Assembly (NCBI GenBank): GCA_903871865.1
Contig: CAIQIL010000260.1
Location: 1-7,117 of the forward strand
DNA length: 7,117 nucleotides
Direction of reading: 5' to 3'
Source: an uncultured Burkholderiales bacterium
Lineage (GTDB): Bacteria > Pseudomonadota > Gammaproteobacteria > Burkholderiales > Burkholderiaceae_C
The notes under the pieces are model-generated. The model was not told the origin of the DNA, made no database searches, and saw only the letters and a list, made by a program, of their open reading frames with translations. Position numbers and translations under genes: made by a program. Below are positions 1 to 7,117 of the stretch, piece after piece (positions within the stretch are counted from its first letter, which is position 1; each line of letters opens with the position of its first letter).

Positions 1-576
<576 letters not shown>

Positions 577-580
577 TCAG

Positions 581-1720
581 ATGCGCACCCTGCGGATTGG
601 CATCGCGGGCGCGGGGCTGCTGGGCCGCTTGCTGGCCTGGCATTTCTCGCGCGAGGGGCACGCAGTGCATGTCTTCGACCCGGCGCCGCACCCGCACCCA
701 GCCCACGACGGCCACGGTGCGGCCGGCTTCACGGCCGCCGGCATGCTCAGCCCGCTGGCCGAGCTGGAGACGGCCGAGCCCGCGCTGGCGGCGCTGGGCT
801 GGCAGAGCATCGCGCACTGGCAGGCCATCGTGCAGCGCCTCGGCACGCCCCACTTCGCCCAAAACGGCAGCCTGCTCGTGGCCCACGGCACCGACCTGGG
901 TGCGGCACGGCGCATGCTCGCCCACCTCGACCGCCCGGCCGAGTTGCAGGCCGCCGGCTTCCCCGCCCATGCCCGGGCACAAGCCCTGGATGCGACCGCG
1001 CTGGCAGCGCTGGAGCCCGACTTGCACGGCAGCAACGGCCCCCTGCACGCCTGGCTGTTGCCCGGCGAAGGCCACATCGACACGGTGGCCACCCTGCAGG
1101 CCCTGCAGGCCAATGCCAAGGGCGTGCAATGGCACTGGGCGCAAGCTGTGCGCGACCTCTCGCCGGGCATGGTCTGGCCGGGTCAGGGCGCAGGCCCCAC
1201 GCCATTGCGCTTCGACCTGGTCTGCGACGTGCGTGGCGTGGGCGCACGCCCGACCTTGCCGGTGCGTGGCGTGCGTGGCGAAGTCGTGTGGCTGCATGCC
1301 CCCGGCGTGCGGCTGCAGCGCCCCGTGCGCCTGCTGCACCCGCGCCACCGCGTGTACATCGTGCCCCGCCCCGGCGAGCGCATGCTGGTGGGCGCCAGCG
1401 AGCTGGAAACCGAAGACCGCGCGCCCATGACACTGCGCAGCGCCGTGGAGCTGATGGCCGCGGCGCACAGCATCCTGCCGGGCCTGGCCGAGGCCCGCAT
1501 CCTGCGGCTGGACGCCAACCTGCGCCCGGCCCTGCCCGACCACCGCCCCCACGTCCACACCGAACCCGGTTTGCTGCGCATCAACGGCCTGTACCGCCAT
1601 GGCTGGCTGCTGGCGCCCGCGCTGGTTCAGCAGGCCTTGCGGGCGCTCGCTCTCCCAGGATTGCCAGGGCTACCAGACCAGCCAGACACCTGCCCAGCGC
1701 CATCAGCGCACACCGCATGA
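581..1720 (+). CDS. thiO: Glycine oxidase-type FAD-dependent oxidoreductase ThiO
   Basis: ThiO oxidises glycine to dehydroglycine (iminoacetate), which ThiG uses to build the thiazole ring; it is the oxygen-dependent alternative to ThiH. The 379-residue product opens with a Rossmann FAD-binding fold: GAGLLG at residues 10-15 (GxGxxG) and the acidic residue D33 in VFD at the end of the second strand. A DAO-family segment AAGFTAAGMLSP follows near residues 47-58, and the C-terminal signature NLRPALPDH ... GLYRHGWLLAP supplies the two arginines expected in glycine oxidases. I chose the ATG at 581, 4 nt after the thiC stop, because it places GxGxxG at residue 10; an in-frame start at 491 would lie inside thiC. 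I see no clear Shine-Dalgarno, so translation may be coupled to thiC. The last 23 residues (from 1649) are Pro/Ala rich with codon use unlike the rest. The stop overlaps the thiS start as ATGA. A generic DadA-like oxidoreductase is the alternative, but the context argues for ThiO. Confidence 0.93.
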   Translation: MRTLRIGIAGAGLLGRLLAWHFSREGHAVHVFDPAPHPHPAHDGHGAAGFTAAGMLSPLAELETAEPALAALGWQSIAHWQAIVQRLGTPHFAQNGSLLVAHGTDLGAARRMLAHLDRPAELQAAGFPAHARAQALDATALAALEPDLHGSNGPLHAWLLPGEGHIDTVATLQALQANAKGVQWHWAQAVRDLSPGMVWPGQGAGPTPLRFDLVCDVRGVGARPTLPVRGVRGEVVWLHAPGVRLQRPVRLLHPRHRVYIVPRPGERMLVGASELETEDRAPMTLRSAVELMAAAHSILPGLAEARILRLDANLRPALPDHRPHVHTEPGLLRINGLYRHGWLLAPALVQQALRALALPGLPGLPDQPDTCPAPSAHTA

Positions 1721-1971
1721 CCGCTTCGCCCATGACCGCCCCCACCCCCGCCCCCACCCTCACCGTCCACACCGAGCGCGGCCCGCTGGCCCTGCCCACC
1801 GGCAGCACCCTGGCCGATGCGGTCGAGGCCCTGCTGACAGGCTCGCCAACCGACGCCACACAGGTCGCCACCGCCGTCAACGGCAGCTTCGTGGCGCGGC
1901 ACGCCCGCAGCGCCCACCCCCTGCACGATGGCGACACCGTGCTGTGCTTCTCCCCCATCACCGGAGGCTGA
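1717..1971 (+). CDS. thiS: Sulfur carrier protein ThiS
   Basis: ThiS is a small ubiquitin-like protein whose C-terminal Gly-Gly is adenylated by ThiF and converted to a thiocarboxylate, which donates sulfur to ThiG during thiazole formation. The product is 84 residues from the ATG at 1717 and ends in SPITGG, the required Gly-Gly tail. The ubiquitin-like core runs from about residue 14 (LTVHTERGPLALPTGSTLADAV) through AVNGSFVARH to LHDGDTVLCF. The family is usually about 65-70 residues; the excess is a Pro/Thr/Ala-rich N-terminal stretch encoded by C-tracts. The ATG at 1717 overlaps the thiO stop as ATGA; a second ATG at 1732 would give 79 residues and is about equally possible, since neither has a convincing Shine-Dalgarno. 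The two Gly codons at the end double as the thiG ribosome binding site. No thiF lies in the window, so the activating enzyme must be encoded elsewhere. Confidence 0.93.
   Translation: MTASPMTAPTPAPTLTVHTERGPLALPTGSTLADAVEALLTGSPTDATQVATAVNGSFVARHARSAHPLHDGDTVLCFSPITGG
1739..1759 (-). other. Predicted G-quadruplex motif on the template strand at the thiS 5' end
   Basis: On the plus strand four C-tracts of 5, 5, 5 and 3 bases are separated by the single bases A, G and A. Read on the minus strand this is GGG-T-G5-C-G5-T-G5, a four-tract motif with all loops one base long, a layout known to favour very stable G-quadruplexes. It lies 8 bases inside the ATG at 1732 and just after the ATG at 1717, on the strand that RNA polymerase copies. 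It encodes Ala/Pro/Thr residues of the ThiS N-terminal extension. That the motif is present is seen directly; that it folds in the cell or affects transcription is inference. Confidence 0.6.
1963..1967 (+). promoter_or_regulatory. Shine-Dalgarno site of thiG inside the thiS 3' end
   Basis: GGAGG lies 9 nt before the thiG ATG at 1977. It is formed by the last two sense codons of thiS, GGA GGC, which encode the catalytic Gly-Gly tail. This is the clearest ribosome binding site in the thiamine operon and supports the thiG start at 1977. Confidence 0.8.
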
Positions 1972-1976
1972 CCGCC

Positions 1977-2813
1977 ATGAGCCCCACGCTCCACGCGCCC
2001 ACCCAAACCACGGCCGACACCTGGCGCATCGGCGACACCGTGCTGCACAGCCGCTTCCTGCTGGGCACCGCCGGCCACCCCTCGCCCCAGGCCCTGCAAG
2101 ACGCCATCGTCGCCTCGGGCAGCCAGGTGCTGACCCTGGGCCTCAAGCGCACCCTGGCCGTGCCCGGTGGCAGCGGCGACAACGGCTTCGTGCAAACCAT
2201 CCGAGACACGGCCCGCGCCCAAGGCGCCCACCTGCTGCCCAACACCGCCGGCTGCCGCAGCGCGCGCGAGGCCATCGCCCTGGCCCACATGGCGCGCGAG
2301 CTGCTCGGCACGCACTGGGTCAAGCTGGAGGTCGTCGGCGATGAGCAGACGCTGCAGCCCGATCCCTTCGAACTGGTCGATGCCGCACGGCAATTGGTGG
2401 CCGATGGCTTCGAGGTGCTGCCTTATTGCACCGACGACCTGGTCAGCGCCCAGCGCCTGATCGACGCAGGTTGCCGCATCCTCATGCCCTGGGCGGCGCC
2501 CATCGGCTCAGGCCTGGGCCTGCTCAACCCCTGGGCCCTGCGCACGCTGCGCGCACGCCTGCCCGGCATCACCCTCATCGTCGATGCGGGCCTGGGCGCG
2601 CCCTCGCACGCCACCGCCGCCATGGAGCTGGGCATGGACGCCGTGCTGCTGAACTCGGCCGTCTCGCACGCCACCGACCCGGTGCGCATGGCCCGCGCCT
2701 TCCGCCACGCCGTGACTGCCGGCCGCGAGGGCTTCCGCGCCGGCCTGATGCCGACCAGCGACGTCGCCGTGGCGACCACGCCCGTCGGCGGCCAACCCTT
2801 CGTGCTGCTGTGA
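1977..2813 (+). CDS. thiG: Thiazole synthase ThiG
   Basis: ThiG is a TIM-barrel enzyme that condenses 1-deoxy-D-xylulose 5-phosphate, dehydroglycine from ThiO and the sulfur on ThiS thiocarboxylate into the thiazole phosphate. The 278-residue product is close to the family length (about 255-270) with a short N-terminal extension. Family blocks appear in order: SRFLLGTAGHPS (25-36), ASGSQVLTLGLKR (46-58), LLPNTAGCRSAREAI (86-100), THWVKLEV (112-119) with K116 as the expected Schiff-base lysine, VLPYCTDD (147-154), LMPWAAPIGSGLG (169-181), IVDAGLGAPSHA (201-212) and AVLLNSAVSHATDPVRMARAF (222-242), the phosphate-binding and barrel-closing regions. The ATG at 1977 is supported by GGAGG 9 nt upstream and starts 5 nt after the thiS stop. 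No upstream alternative is convincing. Its position between thiS and thiDE is the usual one. Confidence 0.97.
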   Translation: MSPTLHAPTQTTADTWRIGDTVLHSRFLLGTAGHPSPQALQDAIVASGSQVLTLGLKRTLAVPGGSGDNGFVQTIRDTARAQGAHLLPNTAGCRSAREAIALAHMARELLGTHWVKLEVVGDEQTLQPDPFELVDAARQLVADGFEVLPYCTDDLVSAQRLIDAGCRILMPWAAPIGSGLGLLNPWALRTLRARLPGITLIVDAGLGAPSHATAAMELGMDAVLLNSAVSHATDPVRMARAFRHAVTAGREGFRAGLMPTSDVAVATTPVGGQPFVLL

Positions 2814-2827
2814 GCGACGCCACGCCC

Positions 2828-4528
2828 ATGACCCCATCGCCCCCCATCGTCTGGAGCATCGCCGGCCTGGACACCGCCGGCGGTGCCGGCCTGAGCGCCG
2901 ACCAGCGCGCCGCCGACGCCCTGGGCGTGCACCTGTGCCCCGTGGCCGCGGCCCTCACTGCCCAGCACTCGCAAGGCGTGGAGGCCGTCTGGCCGGTGCC
3001 GCCCGACCTGCTCCAGGCCCAGCTGCAGGCCTTGGCCGAAGACCTCGCGCCCAGCGTCATCAAAACCGGCCTCTTGGGCAGCGTGGCCGCCGTGCGCCTG
3101 GTGGCGCAGTGTGTCGATCACTTCCGCGCCCGCACGCCCGCAGGGCAGGACCCGCACCGCCAACTGGCCCTGGTCGTGGACCCGGTGCTGGGCGCCTCGG
3201 CCGGCGGCGCACCCTTTGCCAGCGAGGACGTGCGCCAGGCCTACCGCCAGTGGCTGCTGCCGCGCGCCACCGTGCTCACGCCCAACCGCGCTGAGGCGCG
3301 CCTGCTGTTGCAACAAGCAGGCGGCCACGACGGCCCGCGAGACACCCTGCCCGCCTTGGCCGCGGCCCTGCGCGCTCTGGGCGCGCGCAGCGTGGTCATC
3401 ACCGGTGGCGACGCGCCCCCTGAGGTGCGCACCCCGAACGGCCAGGCCTGGTGCCTGGACTGGCTGGACACCCCGCAAGCCCAAGGCTGGTTGTGCGCGC
3501 CGCGCCTGGACACCCCCCACCACCACGGCAGCGGCTGCACCTTCGCCAGCGGCGTGGCAGGCGCCTGGGCCCTGGGGCACGCCGATGCCGATGCCATCGT
3601 GCTGGCCCACATGCTCACCCGCCAGGCCCTGGCGCAAGGCCAAGCGGCAGGCCGCGGCGCGGGCCCGGTCCAGGCGCGTGCGGGCTTTGCCGCCGGCCCG
3701 GCGCGCGGCGGCGCTCCCCTGCCCTGGCTGGGCCTGGGCACCGACCTGCCCTGGCAACTCAGCCTGGGCACCGGCGCACCGGACACCCCCAGCGCCCCGC
3801 CGCTGTTCGCCCCCTTCACCCCGCCCACCGACGGCCTCTACGGCATCCTGCCCGACCACGCCCTGCTGCAATCGGCCCTGGACGCCGGCCTGCGCTGCGT
3901 GCAGCTGCGCCACAAGCACCCCGCCAGCCTGCAGGCCTTGCAAGCCCAGCTCGATGCCAGCCTGGCCGATGCCGCACAGGCCGGCGCGCAGCTCTTCGTC
4001 AACGACCACTGGCGCGCCGCCCTGGCCTTGCCGCCGCGCATGGCGGCCGAACCCGGCTTCCGTCTGGGCGTCCACCTGGGCCAGGAAGACCTGCAGGCCC
4101 TGAGCCCCGACGAGCGCGCGCGCCTGCTGGCCGAACGCGACCGCATCATGCTCGGCCTGAGTTCGCACAGCCTCTGGGAGCTCGCCCGCGCTGCCGGTTG
4201 CGGCGCCAGCCTGATCGCCTGCGGCCCGGTGCAAGCCACCACCACCAAAGACATGCCCTGGCAGCCCCAGGGCGAAGACAACCTGCGCTGGTGGCTGGCC
4301 CACAGCCCCGCGCCGGTCGTGGCCATCGGCGGCCTGCTCACACCGGCCGATGTGCGCCGCTTCGCCGCCTGCCAGCCGGCGGCGCTGTGCGTGGTGCGCG
4401 GCCTGGGCCTGAACGCCGCGGCCATGCAGGCATCGGTGCCGGCGCTGCGCTCCGCGGTGAAACTGGGGCGCAGCGAGCTCGGGCCCCATCCGGTCGGTGA
4501 CCCCGATTTGCCGCACCCCGTGCTCTGA
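2828..4528 (+). CDS. thiDE: Bifunctional HMP/HMP-P kinase and thiamine phosphate synthase (ThiD-ThiE fusion)
   Basis: This 566-residue protein joins two thiamine enzymes. Residues 7 to about 290 are a ThiD kinase of the ribokinase fold: LDTAGGAGLSADQ (14-26), ALTAQHSQGV (42-51), VIKTGLLGS (78-85), VVDPVLG (116-122), TPN (151-153) and the anion-hole/catalytic signature HGSGC with C237. Residues about 335-545 are a ThiE TIM barrel: LYGILPD (337-343), VQLRHK (358-363), FVNDHW (390-395), GVHLGQEDLQ (414-423), GPVQATTTKDMP (466-477) with the pyrophosphate-binding TTTK, and VVAIGGL (497-503). A Gly/Pro/Ala-rich linker of about 45 residues separates them. The fusion would phosphorylate HMP-P to HMP-PP and couple it to thiazole phosphate. 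The first ATG is at 2828; a GTG at 2810 overlapping the thiG stop as GTGA would add six residues and is equally plausible, as neither has a good Shine-Dalgarno. The ThiD half has ADQRAAD where E. coli ThiD has ADLKTF, a variant I recall from related beta-proteobacteria. Confidence 0.94.
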   Translation: MTPSPPIVWSIAGLDTAGGAGLSADQRAADALGVHLCPVAAALTAQHSQGVEAVWPVPPDLLQAQLQALAEDLAPSVIKTGLLGSVAAVRLVAQCVDHFRARTPAGQDPHRQLALVVDPVLGASAGGAPFASEDVRQAYRQWLLPRATVLTPNRAEARLLLQQAGGHDGPRDTLPALAAALRALGARSVVITGGDAPPEVRTPNGQAWCLDWLDTPQAQGWLCAPRLDTPHHHGSGCTFASGVAGAWALGHADADAIVLAHMLTRQALAQGQAAGRGAGPVQARAGFAAGPARGGAPLPWLGLGTDLPWQLSLGTGAPDTPSAPPLFAPFTPPTDGLYGILPDHALLQSALDAGLRCVQLRHKHPASLQALQAQLDASLADAAQAGAQLFVNDHWRAALALPPRMAAEPGFRLGVHLGQEDLQALSPDERARLLAERDRIMLGLSSHSLWELARAAGCGASLIACGPVQATTTKDMPWQPQGEDNLRWWLAHSPAPVVAIGGLLTPADVRRFAACQPAALCVVRGLGLNAAAMQASVPALRSAVKLGRSELGPHPVGDPDLPHPVL

Positions 4529-4543
4529 GGCCGTCCGCCGCCC

Positions 4544-4598
4544 GGTGGAATCCCCGATGACGCGGCGCCAGCCGCTGCGTCATGCTGGGGCTCCAACC
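4544..4598. repeat. Long imperfect inverted repeat (hairpin) between thiDE and the kinase gene
   Basis: The inner arms ATGACGCGGCG (4557-4567) and CGCTGCGTCAT (4573-4583) pair over 11 positions, ten Watson-Crick and one G-T, around a 5-base loop. After a small internal loop, CCCC (4552-4555) pairs with GGGG (4587-4590), GGA (4547-4549) with TCC (4592-4594) and GGT (4544-4546) with ACC (4596-4598). The whole 55-base element sits in the 95-base gap between the thiDE stop and the kinase start. No T-run follows on either strand, so it is not a standard intrinsic terminator. It may serve as a Rho-associated or 3'-end protecting structure, or as a protein binding site; the role is unknown. Confidence 0.7.
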
Positions 4599-4607
4599 CA
4601 GGTCACC

Positions 4608-4613
4608 GGGAGG
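4608..4613 (+). promoter_or_regulatory. Shine-Dalgarno-like site of the histidine kinase gene
   Basis: GGGAGG lies 10 nt upstream of the ATG at 4624. It supports this start over the in-frame ATG at 4582, which has no such site and lies in the right arm of the intergenic hairpin. No convincing sigma-70 promoter is visible in 4529-4607. Confidence 0.55.
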
Positions 4614-4623
4614 CCGCGTCCAG

Positions 4624-6510
<1,887 letters not shown>

Positions 6511-6528
<18 letters not shown>

Positions 6529-6981
6529 CAGCCACTGGCGCAGGGTGCGGACCATGTCGCGGTCGTTGTGCAGCCAGGCGTTGTGGCGGTAGTCGTTGTA
6601 GTAGGCCTCCTCGGCCGTCTGCGCGGCCAGAGCCTCGTAGGTGAAACGCAGCACCATCTGGCCGGCCTGGGGCTCCTCGATGGCGATGCTCAGGCGGATG
6701 GGGGCGGTGTCGCCATGGGCCTGGGGCGTGAAGACCAGGCGCTGCCCGGGCTCGGCCACGACCTCATCGTGCATGACGTGCTGGCCGAAATGCACCGTGC
6801 GCTGGATGCGGCCAGGTTCGGTCTCGGTCCAGTCGCAGCGCTCCGGGCCCATGGGGAAGCGCTGCGGCGTCTGCACGCGGACCATCAGGCCCCGCCACAG
6901 CTGCTCGCGCGTGAACGGTGGCACCACGGTGCCGATGCTGACGCGAGGGGAGTTGATCTCGATGAGGTGTTCGAAGCGCAT
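6511..6981 (-). CDS. SRPBCC/START-like protein, DUF1857 (AtaL-like) family
   Basis: The 156-residue product opens MRFEHLIEIN and carries FTREQLWRGLMVRVQTPQRF (23-42), matching the DUF1857/AtaL branch of the SRPBCC (Bet v 1-like) superfamily, whose members form a beta-barrel-like groove closed by a long C-terminal helix. Alternating beta-strand segments follow (IQRTVHFG, DEVVAEPGQRLVFTPQ, IRLSIAIEEP, MVLRFTYEAL), then a charged C-terminal helix rich in Asn, Asp, Tyr and Arg (about 125-155). SRPBCC folds bind hydrophobic ligands; no substrate is known for this family to my knowledge, so no function is assigned. It has no signal peptide or membrane segment and is probably cytoplasmic. The ATG at 6979-6981 gives a full-length protein, although no clear Shine-Dalgarno precedes it. 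It is convergent with the histidine kinase gene and overlaps its last 18 bases, so both stop codons lie inside the neighbouring reading frame. Confidence 0.85.
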
Positions 6982-7077
6982 GTGCCAAGCTTAGCCCAGC
7001 CGCGCCCAGGTGACGCTGATGACACCGGACGTCAGCCGGATGCATCCGCGGTCAACACGGTCACCCAGGCAGAAGGA
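6982..7077. other. Noncoding region upstream of the DUF1857 gene with small palindromes
   Basis: This 96-base stretch carries no gene I can support. It holds a perfect 12-base palindrome CGGATGCATCCG (7037-7048), an inverted pair TGAC/GTCA (7020-7023 and 7031-7034), a distant pair GGTGAC/GTCACC (7009-7014 and 7060-7065), and two direct copies of CGGTCA (7049-7054 and 7058-7063). These could be regulator sites for the minus-strand gene. A TTGACC on the minus strand (7055-7050) looks like a -35 box, but no -10 box follows at the right spacing. Confidence 0.4.
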
Positions 7078-7116
7078 CTAAACTGCGCACTTGATTTTGC
7101 TGCCCTTCGCGCTCAC
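7078..7116 (-). CDS. Possible C-terminal end of an unidentified protein (cut by window)
   Basis: Read from the right edge on the minus strand, twelve sense codons end at a TAG (7080-7078) and encode VSAKGSKIKCAV. Nine of the twelve end in G or C, as expected for a coding frame here, and the lysine-rich tail is plausible. I do not recognise the protein. The stretch is too short to prove coding: the plus strand also reads TTG ATT TTG CTG CCC TTC GCG CTC ACC from 7091, a hydrophobic start-like sequence with AGAAGGA 13 nt upstream, and another minus-strand frame stays open further. If real, this gene would precede the DUF1857 gene on the same strand with a gap of 96 bases. Confidence 0.25.
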   Translation of the reverse strand: MSAKGSKIKCAV

Positions 7117-7117
7117 C

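Noticed and set aside
2423..4516. Very long open frame (697 codons) on the minus strand opposite thiG and thiDE
   Set aside because: It mirrors plus-strand genes with clear enzyme motifs; its translation is Gly/Ala/Arg/Gln-rich with no recognisable domain, as expected for antisense frames in GC-rich DNA.
4544..4607. Intrinsic (Rho-independent) terminator after thiDE
   Set aside because: The hairpin is strong but no T-tract follows on either strand, so it was listed as an inverted repeat instead.
4582..4623. Upstream in-frame ATG for the histidine kinase
   Set aside because: It has no Shine-Dalgarno and lies in the right arm of the hairpin; the ATG at 4624 has GGGAGG 10 nt upstream.
7026..7055. 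Sigma-70 promoter for the DUF1857 gene based on TTGACC on the minus strand
   Set aside because: No -10-like hexamer is found at 16-18 bases spacing.
7079..7084. TAAACT as a -10 box of a rightward promoter
   Set aside because: It matches the consensus at four of six positions but has no matching -35 box 16-18 bases upstream, and the region may be the 3' end of a minus-strand gene.

Overview
The window is a very GC-rich stretch (about 70% G+C by eye) with strong G/C preference at third codon positions and TGA stops on all six main reading frames. The protein families, and especially the gene order thiC-thiO-thiS-thiG-thiDE with a fused ThiD-ThiE protein, suggest a beta-proteobacterium of the Burkholderiales, probably close to the Comamonadaceae. 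That assignment is inference from gene content, not a database match.

Positions 1-4528 hold a tightly packed plus-strand thiamine biosynthesis operon. It starts inside thiC (the upstream part, including any TPP riboswitch, lies outside the window) and continues with thiO (4 nt gap), thiS (4 nt ATGA overlap), thiG (5 nt gap) and a thiD-thiE fusion (14 nt gap, or a GTGA overlap if the upstream GTG start is used). ThiC makes the pyrimidine (HMP-P), ThiO oxidises glycine to dehydroglycine, ThiS carries the sulfur, ThiG builds the thiazole phosphate, the ThiD half phosphorylates HMP-P and the ThiE half joins the two rings to thiamine phosphate. ThiF, which must charge ThiS, dxs and thiL are not in the window.

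Positions 4529-4623 are a short intergenic region dominated by a long imperfect inverted repeat. It is followed by a plus-strand gene (4624-6528) for a membrane-anchored PAS-containing sensor histidine kinase with an unnamed periplasmic sensor region and no adjacent response regulator. Convergent to it, and overlapping its last 18 bases, is a minus-strand gene (6511-6981) for a small SRPBCC/DUF1857 (AtaL-like) protein. The remaining 136 bases are noncoding with small palindromes, plus possibly the last 12 codons of another minus-strand gene at the right edge.

This is mostly an ordinary housekeeping region. The points worth a second look are local: a strong G-quadruplex motif at the 5' end of thiS, the reuse of the ThiS Gly-Gly codons as the thiG ribosome binding site, the odd codon use of the ThiO C-terminal tail, the intergenic hairpin, and the unexplained sensor domain of the kinase. 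I found no sign of a new multi-gene system.
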